A DNA stretch of 64,000 nt from Gemmatimonadaceae bacterium (GCA_030647905.1 JAUSJA010000025.1:124001-188000); one strand, 5' to 3'; shown: positions 29,401-38,395, counted from the stretch's first letter. Numbers and translations are program-made. The notes: generated by a model from the sequence alone, not told the origin.

Positions 29401-30632
29401 CCGCCGGAAGCGTGAACGTATCCGGTGAGCTGGCCACGCCATGGGTACGGGAACGGCTTCCCGTTGAATATGCGGATGAGCGTGAAGTCCAGCGGCGCGC
29501 CCACGAGGCTCACGTCCTTCAACACCAGCATCGGACCGCCGACTCCGTAGGTCATGTCGCCCGTGAGACGCGACTGGGTGGTGCGCACATCCATGTTCTT
29601 CACCGCGTAGTCCATGATGCGCGGATGCCTGACGTTGTTGATGTACAGATCGAGCCGGCCGCCCCCGGTCGTCGGCAACGTCGGATAGACCCACGCGATG
29701 TCGCTCATTGAAACGGAATCGCCGACTACGTGAATGTCATAGCGCAGCGGAAGGTTGCTGCCCCAGACGAGCTTTCCCGAGGGAATGCGGCCCTTCGACG
29801 CGGCCAGATCGAACCCCGGAGACTGTATCCAGATGGAATCACCGACATGCCGCACGTCGGCCGCTATTCGCCTCACGCTGAGCGGCGGATCCGACGAGTC
29901 GAAGCTCCCCCGCGTGACGTGGAACAGGCGCCCGGAACTGTCGGGATCGGCAATGCGCGCATAGCCGAGGCTCGCCTGGAATTTCGTGAAACGGTAGATG
30001 TGCGCGAACCCTTCGCTCGTTCGGCGAATCTCACCCCGCCACTGATTGCCCGGAGTCTCGCGCGTGAACGCGCCGAGGGCGCGCGTGATCGCGCTGTCGC
30101 GCTTGTATCCGCGCAACGAGTCGGCTGGATGCCATCTCATGCCGACGATGATGTTGGCGTCGTGGATATCCGCCGAATCCATCACGACGAAATCGCCGAA
30201 CGCGCGCGCCGCGCCGTGCGGCTTCTGCGGACCCGACGGAAATATCCGCTGGTAATTCCACTTCCCGTCCTCGTGCTCCTGGAGGCGCACGACGGGGTGA
30301 TCAATGTCGAGGTGGCTGAGAAGAATGCGCCGGTCGAACAGGTCCCGCATGTCATACCTGACGCGCACTCTGCCCGTCGCGAGCAGGAGTGAATCCTGCT
30401 CGTCGCGGATCTCCAGCGAGTCTATCGTCACGCCGTTGAACAGCCCGCCGCTGATCCGCCCGACGAAGAATTTTCCGCGAACTTTCCCGGAGACCCACGA
30501 CTGCACGTACTTCCGCACCTGCCCCTGACCGTATCCCGTCTGAGTGACGGACACGACGAGGCTGGCCATCACGACGATGATGACGATGAGACCGATCGCG
30601 CTCCAGAAGACGATGCGCCGGCGCCGTGACAT
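26436..30632 (-). CDS. tamB: Translocation and assembly module protein TamB
   Basis: The 1398-residue protein has one N-terminal membrane anchor (residues about 9-28), a very long beta-rich AsmA/TamB-like body probably spanning the periplasm, and a C-terminal DUF490 domain ending in an aromatic residue (FRTWRF). TamB-type bridges are thought to move phospholipids and help outer-membrane protein assembly. It lies four bases downstream of the Omp85 gene, reproducing a TamA-TamB pair. Length is close to or above typical TamB (about 1250). Confidence 0.92.
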   Translation of the reverse strand: MSRRRRIVFWSAIGLIVIIVVMASLVVSVTQTGYGQGQVRKYVQSWVSGKVRGKFFVGRISGGLFNGVTIDSLEIRDEQDSLLLATGRVRVRYDMRDLFDRRILLSHLDIDHPVVRLQEHEDGKWNYQRIFPSGPQKPHGAARAFGDFVVMDSADIHDANIIVGMRWHPADSLRGYKRDSAITRALGAFTRETPGNQWRGEIRRTSEGFAHIYRFTKFQASLGYARIADPDSSGRLFHVTRGSFDSSDPPLSVRRIAADVRHVGDSIWIQSPGFDLAASKGRIPSGKLVWGSNLPLRYDIHVVGDSVSMSDIAWVYPTLPTTGGGRLDLYINNVRHPRIMDYAVKNMDVRTTQSRLTGDMTYGVGGPMLVLKDVSLVGAPLDFTLIRIFNGKPFPYPWRGQLTGYVHASGGPLNRFKVDETKFTFSDANVPGAISRGSARGELDIFQPAFTVFHGFDVNIETLDLRTLQYLNPLFPALKGTVSGTTRLDSLWLDVRFSQADLVHHDGSLPISRITGSGRMTSHATFMSYDLDLQGAPLSMTTLARSYPDIPLRGDYTGPIRMRGEPVNLQVETTLSGAGGVIVYAGTVDSNLPTYGAHGTGTVANLDLRALLQNPKAPRTTLAGNYSIDFVGDSLVVGTGTIGGSVKGTVEKLNIGSSRASVRLDNGIAHVDTLVVQGDVAHASASGTVGLIPGMEGRLSFNLSVDSLADLKRYIGRNTAISGDSLRGALRVTGELRGTKDLLALDGTMSGRELSVQGRSVEHITGKFSLGGLPDRPTGQISFNADTIRAGAFGFTSLSATGELKSATSGAFNARLTSEGGVVSTIGGSARRAGDTTLVVVDSGVVTVSSGSNYRMEAPAHVTLLPGGGSLDSLILRYSSTARLAIRDVRLTGDSVRGNLRTDSVDLGVFEAFVPGFQQAHGSLVANVDVRGTVKQPVIDGQFRIKNGSATLTNVGLTLDRVNADVLLERDTVFIQRMSAETNRVRRGTLGVQGFVSLQEYTNPVFALRAQARNFHIVEKPGLASLDISTDEDLTLSGPYRRARVTGAVLVDRGTIYIPELLTKQIVDLSDPEFAGIVDTLLARDRKLLPETPSEFARNLTLENVAVNIGDAVWLRSSEANVKLGGSLNVTLGRSPQTGERSQLALEGTLNAVRGTYRLTLVDPFVQPTFDVESGSLRFFGTPDLNPTLDIRAIHTVRQPNQRSANLRDIRVRVNIGGTLARPTLVLDNPDNLPLSQSDLLSYLITGEPGFALDNSQGLYRSQLASFALRYGGNLLTSAIPRNLVDIVEIQTGRINDTRAAQTADPYLYSLLNSRAIVGKQIGSNWFLGLSTGLCFVNANNFKDNFGLKLEYRFNSIYTAQAGIEPGSSDVTCARNAPQIQQQTPRQLGFDFFRTWRF

Positions 30633-30636
30633 GCCG

Positions 30637-32904
30637 CTAGAACGCCTGTCCGATGGCGAGACTGAATGTCAGCCGACTGACGATGCTGCCGCTGGTGCGC
30701 GGCGTGAACGTCGCGGGACAGCGTCCCTCGGTCTGTTTCAGTCCCCCCTCGGTCATGTGGACGGGGAGCAGATTTCCCGGACTCACGCATGGCAGCGAGC
30801 CGGCCGGAGTTCCCAGCTCGTCCGTCGCCGATCCGCCTGGCACCTCGTAGTAGAGAGGTCCCGACGGGCGGCGATAAGGATTGTAGCCCATCACCACCCG
30901 CACCGGACCGACAGGAGAGAAGGCGGTGAGCTGAATGCCTGGCGTTACCTTCACCGAGAAATTCTGAAAGCTCCCGCTGCGGCCCCGGTTCCACACGTCG
31001 CCTGCGTCTGTAAACAGCGTCCACTGCAGAAACTCCGGCAGGAACGGGCTCGGCATCCGCAGCTCGAGGTTGCTTACGAGGAGCGAGTTTCCACCGACGG
31101 GCACGGCGCGGCGAAAGCGCCGGGCGCTCGTGGTGTCTCTGAAGACGGAATCTGGAAGCCCGGACTGAGCGGGCGGTATCAGATTGTACGATTCGGCGAT
31201 GTATATCGCCGATCCCAGTTCGTTCTGCGAGAATCCGCGCACGCTCGCCGGGCCGCCGCCGTAGAGTCGCTCCTGCGGCGGAATGAAGCCGGTCGTCGTG
31301 CCAAAGCTGCGGCCGAACACTGCCCCGCCTCGCACGCGAAACGCGAGCACCGCGCCTCCGGGCACGCCCCAGTAGTGCGATCGCTCCCCTACGAGCTTGT
31401 TGAACCGCAGCGCGGTATCGGACAGAATGACCGGCGATGCATGCCGTATTTCCAGTCGCCACTGGAATCCACGCGAGGGTGAAATGAAGTTGTTCGACCT
31501 GTCACGCGAGATCACGGCACTCGCCACCGCAAGTCGCTGAGTCTGTTGCACGCGCCGGCGATCCTCGCGATCGCACAGATTGAAAACGGCGCAGAACAGG
31601 GCCGGCTGTGCCTCGGTGCGGCCGAGATCGAGAGAGTACGCAAACGTCATTGGGAGATCCTGCCAGCGGCGCCACTCCACCGACGCCACTCCTCCGATGC
31701 TCGTCGTCCGGAGATACGCGTTGTACTCCGATACCCGCTCGCTGAATACGGTGATCGTCGGCAGGAGGCGAAGCCGCGAAAATACCGGCGGCCTGAGCGT
31801 GGCGCCGACGTAGTAGTTGAGCGTACGGCTGAACGGATCGTTCTTCGCTTGCGGGCAGAGGTTCTTCAGTCCCGAAATCGGATCTCCGATCCCGATCTTG
31901 GAAAGCCGCGTCGTGAGATCGAGGCGCCGCGCCCTTCGCAGAAAGTTGTAGTTCGACAGCTCGCCGGTGAGACGGAAGCAGTCGAGGGTTCCGTATCCCG
32001 CGCCCAGCCTCGCCGACCGTGTCGTGTTCTCCGCCAGCAGCGCCTGGATGTCCACGATGGAATCCGTGGGGCTGGTCGCAGTGTCGGGGACAAGCGATAC
32101 GTGCTGGTACGCTTCGGTACGATATAGCGTGCGCTGCGCATCGAGCAGCTCGTCCTCGCGATACACGCGCCCGGAGTCGAGCCCGACGATGCGGCGCACG
32201 ACCTTGTCGGGTATCTGCTGCGGCCTGGACTCCAACGGAACGACCTTGATGTCCACATGCCCGAGGCGCGTGAAGGGTCCGGTCGAAACGCTGATAGTGT
32301 CGAACGCGAGACGCCGCTCCTCGTCCACCTCGAACGTATTGCTCACCTCGGCGCGCGGGTATCCGCTGTTTCGAAGTCGTCGCGCGATAGAGTCGCGGGC
32401 GGCATCGAGGTTCACGCGATCGAATCGCTGCCCGGCCCGGATGGGCAGGCCGCGTGTTATCGCGAGCCGGTTGCGCACGGAGTCGAGCCCTTCGATCACG
32501 AGTGATTCGAGCTGTGTCGGAAGCCCCTCGTGAATGAGGAGGCTCACTCCCACGCCGCCGCGCTCGGCGACGATGGCCGTATCTACAGTCGCGTCTGGAA
32601 AGCCGTGCCGCCGATAGAAGATTACGAGCCGCGCTCTGTCCTTCGGCAGCTCGTTGCGGTCGAGGCAGTGGCGGGCGGTGAGTGGAAGACGGAGAACCGT
32701 GCGCGCGAACGGCGAGGGAGTCGTGACGATGATCTTCGACAGGTCTGCGTCACTGAACGCTGCGTTGCCGGTGAACGAGAGGCGCCTTACCTCCTGATCG
32801 CCGGCATCACAGTTGATTTCCTGCCCCGAAGCGGTTCTCGCGAAGATGGTGACGAGTGCGGCGCAGCCGGATATCAGGAAGACACGCGCATACCCGCGCT
32901 GCAT
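30637..32904 (-). CDS. Omp85/BamA-TamA family outer-membrane protein
   Basis: The 755-residue protein has a signal peptide (cleavage after TASG), about three or four POTRA repeats (EVRRLSFTGNAAFSDADL, LESLVIEGLDSVRNRLAI, RLGHVDIKVVPLE), and a 16-stranded barrel with the lid motif GGPASVRGFSQNELG. It ends in an aromatic residue (LAIGQAF), a BAM sorting signal. I chose the ATG at 32904, which overlaps the upstream small gene's stop (TGATG), over the GTG at 32928. With TamB next, a TamA-like role in envelope assembly is likely. True BamA is normally encoded elsewhere. Confidence 0.91.
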   Translation of the reverse strand: MQRGYARVFLISGCAALVTIFARTASGQEINCDAGDQEVRRLSFTGNAAFSDADLSKIIVTTPSPFARTVLRLPLTARHCLDRNELPKDRARLVIFYRRHGFPDATVDTAIVAERGGVGVSLLIHEGLPTQLESLVIEGLDSVRNRLAITRGLPIRAGQRFDRVNLDAARDSIARRLRNSGYPRAEVSNTFEVDEERRLAFDTISVSTGPFTRLGHVDIKVVPLESRPQQIPDKVVRRIVGLDSGRVYREDELLDAQRTLYRTEAYQHVSLVPDTATSPTDSIVDIQALLAENTTRSARLGAGYGTLDCFRLTGELSNYNFLRRARRLDLTTRLSKIGIGDPISGLKNLCPQAKNDPFSRTLNYYVGATLRPPVFSRLRLLPTITVFSERVSEYNAYLRTTSIGGVASVEWRRWQDLPMTFAYSLDLGRTEAQPALFCAVFNLCDREDRRRVQQTQRLAVASAVISRDRSNNFISPSRGFQWRLEIRHASPVILSDTALRFNKLVGERSHYWGVPGGAVLAFRVRGGAVFGRSFGTTTGFIPPQERLYGGGPASVRGFSQNELGSAIYIAESYNLIPPAQSGLPDSVFRDTTSARRFRRAVPVGGNSLLVSNLELRMPSPFLPEFLQWTLFTDAGDVWNRGRSGSFQNFSVKVTPGIQLTAFSPVGPVRVVMGYNPYRRPSGPLYYEVPGGSATDELGTPAGSLPCVSPGNLLPVHMTEGGLKQTEGRCPATFTPRTSGSIVSRLTFSLAIGQAF

Positions 32905-33122
32905 CACCCGCCGCGCTTTCGATCCCACGGCCCGGCCGGCCCGCTCTTCCTGTCGGGCAGTGGCGGCTGGCGGACTACCGCGGGGGACGGAACCAGTGGC
33001 GTTCGCTGGATTAAGAGTTGCACTAGATAGAATCCAGCCAGACCGGCCGCCACCCCAACCCCGATTGCGGGCAGGAGATCAGCGGCTCCGAGTTGGCGCC
33101 TATAATAATAGTCTTCGCTCAT
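32904..33122 (-). CDS. Small single-pass membrane protein
   Basis: The 72-residue product starts MSEDYYYRRQLGAADLLPAI, has one membrane segment (GVGVAAGLAGFYLVQLLI) and a proline/arginine-rich tail. Its stop overlaps the Omp85 start (TGATG), so it is the first gene of a coupled small protein-Omp85-TamB-zinc ribbon-NlpC operon. The family is not recognised. It may be an accessory subunit of the TAM-like complex (inference from linkage). Confidence 0.62.
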   Translation of the reverse strand: MSEDYYYRRQLGAADLLPAIGVGVAAGLAGFYLVQLLIQRTPLVPSPAVVRQPPLPDRKSGPAGPWDRKRGG

Positions 33123-33125
33123 TGT

Positions 33126-33179
33126 TTGACGCCTTCTCGAGGGCCCGATAAGTTCTCGCGTCAGCCCCCTCAATGTCAA
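33126..33179. promoter_or_regulatory. Divergent promoter region between the TAM-like operon and the peptide-binding protein
   Basis: On the + strand TTGACG (33126-33131), 17 bases and TAAGTT (33149-33154) precede the peptide-binding lipoprotein gene. On the - strand TTGACA (33174-33179) faces the small membrane protein and Omp85 genes, with a poor -10 about 17-18 bases on. These fit sigma-70-type promoters by sequence only. Confidence 0.4.
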
Positions 33180-33189
33180 CGGTACAATC

Positions 33190-34752
33190 ATGCGCATCCC
33201 GCGAACACTTCTTGTAACTCTTTTTGCGGTAATGGCATGCACGGGTGGCGAAACATCGTCCACGCGTCGCACGCTCATTGACTCGCGCGACACGTATGAT
33301 CCGCGCTCGCTCGATCCCGCCCTCTCCACCGACGTTCCCACCGGCAGAGCGGTCGGGTATGTCTTCGACGGCCTCGTCCGATTCACTCCGGACGCCCAGG
33401 TGGTCCCGGGGCTCGCTCGCTCGTGGGATATTTCCACGGATGGAATGACCTATACGTTTCACCTCAGAACAGGCGTAAAGTTCCACGACGGCCGCCCGTT
33501 CTCGGCGCGAAACGTCATCTACAGCTTTCAACGCGTACTCGACCCGAAGACAAAGGGCGGACGCGGGTGGCCGCTCTATCCGATAGATGGCGCCAAGGCA
33601 TACGCCGATGGAAAGGGACGAAGCATCGCCGGGCTCACCGCGCGCGACGACAGCACCATCGTCATCCGGCTGAGCGAGCCCTTCGCGATCTTCCCGAAGC
33701 TCCTCGCCATGCCCGTCGCGGCGATCGTTCCCGACTCCGTTCCATCCAACTTCGGCGAGCATCCCATTGGAACGGGCCCGTGGAAGTTCGTGGAGTGGAA
33801 GCACGACGACTACCTGAAGTTCGCGGCGAACCCGGACTACTTCGACGGACCGCCGAAGGCGGACAGTCTGATGGCGCGCATCGTTCCCGAGCCGAGCACC
33901 GCGGTGGCCGAGTTCGAGAGCGGCAACGTGGACGTGCTGTACGTGCCGGAAGGCGAGACGCAGAACTGGGAGCAGACCGACGAGAAGAAAGCGATGCTCG
34001 AATCGGCGCCCGCTCTTCGTGTTTTCTACATCGCCATCAACACGACGCGAGGGCCGCTGGCGGATAAGCGCGTTCGCCAGGCTTTGAATTACGCGACCGA
34101 TGCGAAGGGCATTCTCGATGGAATCGTGAGCGGGCGCGGAAATCTTGCGGCCGGCGTGATTCCGCCTGCTCTTCCGGGAGGGGACTCGACGCGCAAGGGA
34201 TACACTCGCGACGTCGCCAAGGCGAAGCAGCTTCTTGCCGAAGCGGGCTTCCCGAACGGAATCGACATCGAGCTATGGTCATCCCAGACGCCTCCCTTCC
34301 CCCGCATCGCGCAGGCCGTGCAGGCGAATCTCAAGGAAACCGGAGTGCGCGTGACACTGGTGCAGCGAGACGCTTCGTCGATGCGAGAGGCGGCGCGTGC
34401 CGGCAAGACGGACATGGCGCTCAAGGACTGGTTCGCCGATTATCCCGACGCGGAGAACTTCCTTTATCCGCTGCTGCACAGCGCGAACAAGGGCGTGGGC
34501 GGGAACGTGTCCTTCTACTCGAACCCCGGGTACGACAAGCTCGTGAGCGAAGCGCGCCGCGAGCAGGATGAGGCGAAGCGCACGGCGTTGTACAGCCAGG
34601 CCGACGAGATCGAGTATCAGGACGCGCCGATGATCTATCTCTTCTTCTACAGGGAGCTGTACGCCATCCAGCCCTGGATAAGGAACTTCAAGGTGCCGAC
34701 GATCTTCACCGGCCAGCGCTGGACCGACGTGACGATCCAGTTCCAGCGATAG
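33190..34752 (+). CDS. Peptide ABC transporter substrate-binding lipoprotein
   Basis: The 520-residue product has a lipoprotein signal with lipobox VMAC near residue 16, then the SBP family 5 pattern: DPALSTDVPTGRAVGYVFDG, VPGLARSWDISTDGMTYTFH, GVKFHDGRPFSARNVIYSF and HPIGTGPWKFVEW. It is a DppA/OppA-type periplasmic receptor for oligopeptides or related compounds. The permease gene follows after 10 bases. No second permease or ATPase gene follows. Confidence 0.93.
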   Translation: MRIPRTLLVTLFAVMACTGGETSSTRRTLIDSRDTYDPRSLDPALSTDVPTGRAVGYVFDGLVRFTPDAQVVPGLARSWDISTDGMTYTFHLRTGVKFHDGRPFSARNVIYSFQRVLDPKTKGGRGWPLYPIDGAKAYADGKGRSIAGLTARDDSTIVIRLSEPFAIFPKLLAMPVAAIVPDSVPSNFGEHPIGTGPWKFVEWKHDDYLKFAANPDYFDGPPKADSLMARIVPEPSTAVAEFESGNVDVLYVPEGETQNWEQTDEKKAMLESAPALRVFYIAINTTRGPLADKRVRQALNYATDAKGILDGIVSGRGNLAAGVIPPALPGGDSTRKGYTRDVAKAKQLLAEAGFPNGIDIELWSSQTPPFPRIAQAVQANLKETGVRVTLVQRDASSMREAARAGKTDMALKDWFADYPDAENFLYPLLHSANKGVGGNVSFYSNPGYDKLVSEARREQDEAKRTALYSQADEIEYQDAPMIYLFFYRELYAIQPWIRNFKVPTIFTGQRWTDVTIQFQR

Positions 34753-34762
34753 CCGCGATCAC

Positions 34763-35683
34763 GTGATCGCCTTCATCGTCCGCCGGCTGATGCTCTCCAT
34801 CCCGACGCTCATCGGCGTGATGGTCGTGGTGTTCCTGCTTCTCTACGTCGCTCCGGGCGATCCTGTGCAGGACATGGTGGGCGAGCGCGCCGACGCCGAG
34901 ACGATCGCGCGTCTTCGTAAGGAGCTGCATCTGGATGAGCCCCTCCCGAAGCAGTTCGTCCTCTACGCCGGTGGTGTTCTCAGGGGCGACCTCGGCAACT
35001 CCTATATCACCCAGCGCCCGATCATCCGCGACATCAGGGAGCGATTCCCGAAGACGTTGCTTCTCGCGGGATCGGCGATGCTTCTCGCGTCGGTGCTCGG
35101 CATAACGATCGGAGTTTTCAGCGCAAGAAATCCCGGCGGGTGGTTCGACCGGCTCGGGCTCGGGCTCGCTTATCTCGGAATATCGTTTCCCGTCTACTGG
35201 GTCGGCCTGATCCTGATCCTCGTTTTTGCCGTCACGCTGAAATGGCTGCCGCCATCGGGGTACGGCGGCGTGAAGTATCTGATACTTCCGGCATTCGCGC
35301 TCGGCTCACGCTCGATCGCGTTTCTTGCGCGCGTCACGCGGTCTTCGATGCTGGAGGTTCTCGGCGGAGATTTCGTACGCACCGCCCGCGCGAAGGGACT
35401 GCGTGAGCGAGCCGTGATCGGCCGGCATGCGCTGCGCAACGCATTGATCCCGATCATCACCGTGCTCGGCCTCGACTTCGGGTATTACCTCACAGGCTCG
35501 ATTCTCACCGAAACGATCTTCTCGTGGCCGGGGATCGGGCGGTACGTCGTGAACGCGATCGCGCGGCGGGATCTGCCGGCGATCAATGGATCGGTGCTGT
35601 TCCTTTCGGTTGTGTTCGTGCTGGTGAATCTCATCACCGATCTCGCGTACGCCAAGGCTGACCCTCGCGTCGCGTACAGCTAG
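34763..35683 (+). CDS. Peptide ABC transporter permease (DppB-like)
   Basis: The 306-residue product starts with GTG and shows about six membrane segments, with the DppB N terminus (FIVRRLMLSIPTLIGVMVVV), LYVAPGDPVQDMVGE and the coupling loop RTARAKGLRERAVIGRHALRNALIPI (EAA motif). It would normally pair with a DppC permease and DppD/F ATPases. None follow, since the next gene is on the opposite strand, so the partners must be elsewhere or shared. Confidence 0.93.
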   Translation: MIAFIVRRLMLSIPTLIGVMVVVFLLLYVAPGDPVQDMVGERADAETIARLRKELHLDEPLPKQFVLYAGGVLRGDLGNSYITQRPIIRDIRERFPKTLLLAGSAMLLASVLGITIGVFSARNPGGWFDRLGLGLAYLGISFPVYWVGLILILVFAVTLKWLPPSGYGGVKYLILPAFALGSRSIAFLARVTRSSMLEVLGGDFVRTARAKGLRERAVIGRHALRNALIPIITVLGLDFGYYLTGSILTETIFSWPGIGRYVVNAIARRDLPAINGSVLFLSVVFVLVNLITDLAYAKADPRVAYS

Positions 35684-35698
35684 GCAAACAACGGAAAT

Positions 35699-36712
35699 TC
35701 AGTCGTCCTTCTGCCCAAACACAGCCAGATTCGACGAGTGCCCCGGATTCACCTTCTTGTCCGGGTATATCCAGTGAAATGCCTGATTGACCGCAGTAGC
35801 TGCTTCAGCAAAGCCCGTAGCTATAAGCTTGAGCTTCCCGGGGTATGACGTGATGTCGCCCGCGGCGTAGATGCCCGGCCGGCCGGTCTCCATCATCGAG
35901 TTCACGAGGATCTCGTTCTTCTCGAGAGCGAGCCCCCATGAGGCGAGCGGCCCGATGTCGCTGATGAAACCAAGCATCGGAAGAACTACGTCCGCTTCGA
36001 CACTCTTGGTCTCCTTGGTCTTCACGTCGCGGATGACAATACCGGACAGCTTCTCACCCTCCGACAAGACGTCATGCAGCTCGTGGAAAGGCAGCAGCAC
36101 AGTCTTCCCCGCCTCCACCGCCGCCTGAACCTCGGCCACTGTCGCGCCATGCGCGCGGTACTTGTCGCTGCGGTGGACCAGCGTCACTGCCGCGGCCTTG
36201 TCGCGGAGCTGGTGGCACCAATCGAACGCCGAGTCGCCGCCGCCGATGATCACGATCTTCTGGCCGCGGAATTTCTCCGGATCCACCACGTTGTCGAAAA
36301 TCCCGCGCCCATACCACGCCTCCGCGCACTGCTGCGGCAGGCGGCGCGGGGAAAACGCGCCGATTCCCGCGGCGATGAGAACCGAGCGCGTGGAAAACCG
36401 GTCCGTATCGGTGACGAGGACGAAATGGCCGTCCTCCTCCTCGAGTCCGATGACATGCTGGCCGAGGAAGGATGGAAAGTTGAACTGCCCGGCCTGGTCG
36501 GCGAGGTCGCGCACCAGATCCTTCGCCAGGACCTTGGTGAATCCCGCAACGTCGAAGATGTACTTCTCGGGGTAGAGCGCCGTGAGCTGCCCGCCAAGCT
36601 GGGGGAGGGTGTCCACAATGCGGGCCGTGGCGCCGCGCATACCCGCATAAAAGGAGGCGAAAAGTCCGGTCGGACCGCCTCCGATGATCGTGATGTCCGT
36701 TATCTCGTGCAT
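35699..36712 (-). CDS. Thioredoxin reductase-like ferredoxin-NADP+ reductase
   Basis: The 337-residue flavoprotein has an FAD-binding GGGPTGLFASFYAGMRG, LPQLGGQLTALYPEKYI, the NAD(P)-binding IVIIGGGDSAFDWCHQLRD and a C-terminal GIYAAGDITSYPGKLKLIATG. The CxxC active site of true thioredoxin reductases is missing, so it matches the homodimeric YumC/FNR2 type that reduces ferredoxin or flavodoxin with NADPH. It diverges from the adenosyltransferase gene with only 28 bases between start codons. Confidence 0.9.
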   Translation of the reverse strand: MHEITDITIIGGGPTGLFASFYAGMRGATARIVDTLPQLGGQLTALYPEKYIFDVAGFTKVLAKDLVRDLADQAGQFNFPSFLGQHVIGLEEEDGHFVLVTDTDRFSTRSVLIAAGIGAFSPRRLPQQCAEAWYGRGIFDNVVDPEKFRGQKIVIIGGGDSAFDWCHQLRDKAAAVTLVHRSDKYRAHGATVAEVQAAVEAGKTVLLPFHELHDVLSEGEKLSGIVIRDVKTKETKSVEADVVLPMLGFISDIGPLASWGLALEKNEILVNSMMETGRPGIYAAGDITSYPGKLKLIATGFAEAATAVNQAFHWIYPDKKVNPGHSSNLAVFGQKDD

Positions 36713-36740
36713 CGGCCGGAATATAGCGAGATTTGGATAT

Positions 36741-37286
36741 ATGAAGATCTACACAAAGACCGGCGACGCTGGTCAGACCGGCTTGTTCGGCGGGGGTCGC
36801 GTATCGAAGGATGACCCCCGCGTCGAGGCCTACGGAGACGTGGACGAGCTCAACGCGACGCTGGGCCTCGCGCGCGCCGTCGAGATGATGCCCCGCATTG
36901 ACGAAGTTCTCGTCCCTGTCCAGCGCGATCTCTTCAGCATCGGCGCGCTGCTTGCCACGCCGGACCTGGAAAAGATGCACGACCATCTCGCCAAGGCGCA
37001 GATAGACGAGGCCCGGATCAGCGAGCTCGAGCACGCGATAGATGAGTGCGATCGGGAGCTCGAGCCACTCCGCGCGTTCATCGTTCCTGGCGGCACTCCC
37101 AAGGCTGCCGCGCTGCATGTCGCGCGGACCGTCTGCCGCCGCGCCGAGCGAAGGGTGATCAGCCTGCAGAAAGAGGTGGAGATTCCGCAGATCGTCGTTG
37201 TCTACCTCAATCGACTGTCCGATCTGCTCTTCACGCTGGCCCGCTTGGCGAACACGCGCGCGGGTGCCGGTGAAGTGACCTGGTAG
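36741..37286 (+). CDS. pduO: PduO-type cob(I)alamin adenosyltransferase
   Basis: From the ATG at 36741 the 181-residue product starts MKIYTKTGDAGQTGLFGGGR (ATP-binding N terminus of PduO) and contains VEAYGDVDELNATLG, FIVPGGTPKAAALHVARTVC and RRAERRVISL with YLNRLSDLLFTLAR near the C terminus. It adenosylates cob(I)alamin to form coenzyme B12. Length is typical. No cobalamin riboswitch or other B12 genes are in the window. Confidence 0.94.
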   Translation: MKIYTKTGDAGQTGLFGGGRVSKDDPRVEAYGDVDELNATLGLARAVEMMPRIDEVLVPVQRDLFSIGALLATPDLEKMHDHLAKAQIDEARISELEHAIDECDRELEPLRAFIVPGGTPKAAALHVARTVCRRAERRVISLQKEVEIPQIVVVYLNRLSDLLFTLARLANTRAGAGEVTW

Positions 37287-37309
37287 CGCGAAAGAGAGCC
37301 GACTGGCGA

Positions 37310-38395
37310 ATGGCTGGAAGGATTGCCGCCAATCTCCCCTACGAGATCCGGATCGAGGCTGGCTCGCTCCGGGACGTCGGCGCTTTCGCGCGCGCGGCGG
37401 CGCCGGCGCACCGGTACGCCATCATCACCGACTCGCACGTCGGACCGCTATATGGTAGCGCGGCGGCCGAGTCGCTCGGGGTGGAAGCGGCGGATGTGGT
37501 CGTCATTCCGGCGGGCGAATCCAGCAAGACTCGCGGGAGCTGGGGCTGGATAACCGACCAGCTGATCGAGCGCGGCTTCGGGCGCGACTCGGCAGTGATC
37601 GCCTTGGGCGGCGGAGTGATCGGCGACCTCGCGGGATTCGTGGCGGCGACGTATATGCGGGGCATCCCGATCGTCCATGTTCCGACCACGCTGCTCGCGA
37701 TGATTGACTCCTCGATCGGCGGAAAAACGGGGGTGGATACGCAGGCGGGAAAGAACATGGTGGGGTCTTTCCATCCTCCCGCGGGAGTTCTTATTGACCC
37801 GCAACTCCTTGCCACGCTTCCACTTAGAGAACTGAGAACAGGACTTGCCGAGGCGCTCAAGCATGGCGCGATCGCGGATCGGGGTTACTTTGATTCAGTG
37901 GTTCGCGCTATTCCCCGGGTGCTTTACGGACGGGGAGAAGCGGGTGATTCGCTCGCCGGGGTCATCGTCGGTAGTATCGAGATCAAGGCGAGCATCGTCG
38001 TCAGTGACGAGCACGAAGGCGGCGTCCGGAAGATTCTCAATTTCGGCCACACCATCGGGCACGCTGTCGAGATGCTGAGTGGTTACTCGCTGGCGCACGG
38101 TGAGGCAGTCGCGATTGGGATGACGCTCGAAGGCAGGATAGCCGAGCGTATCGGGATCGCGAAGGAGGGTACCGCGAGTGAGATCCGTGACGCTCTCGCG
38201 GCAGCTGGGCTTCCGGTCATCCTGCCCGAAGGGATGGGCGCCGACCGGATTCTGGAGGTGATGCGGGCCGACAAGAAGGTGCGCGCGGGATCGGTGCAGT
38301 ATGCACTGCCCCGGGCGATTGGTGAGATGGCGGGCTCCGATTCCAATTGGACCGTATCTGTTGATGACGCAATCGTTCGGGAGGTGCTGACATGA
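37310..38395 (+). CDS. aroB: 3-dehydroquinate synthase
   Basis: The second step of the shikimate pathway: conversion of DAHP to 3-dehydroquinate with bound NAD+ and a divalent metal. The 361-residue product has VVVIPAGESSKT, ALGGGVIGDLAGFVAATYMRG, VPTTLLAMIDSSIGGKTGVD, KNMVGSFHPP, ELRTGLAEALKHG and LNFGHTIGHAVE (metal-binding His residues). Length is standard. The stop overlaps the next gene's ATG. Confidence 0.97.
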   Translation: MAGRIAANLPYEIRIEAGSLRDVGAFARAAAPAHRYAIITDSHVGPLYGSAAAESLGVEAADVVVIPAGESSKTRGSWGWITDQLIERGFGRDSAVIALGGGVIGDLAGFVAATYMRGIPIVHVPTTLLAMIDSSIGGKTGVDTQAGKNMVGSFHPPAGVLIDPQLLATLPLRELRTGLAEALKHGAIADRGYFDSVVRAIPRVLYGRGEAGDSLAGVIVGSIEIKASIVVSDEHEGGVRKILNFGHTIGHAVEMLSGYSLAHGEAVAIGMTLEGRIAERIGIAKEGTASEIRDALAAAGLPVILPEGMGADRILEVMRADKKVRAGSVQYALPRAIGEMAGSDSNWTVSVDDAIVREVLT

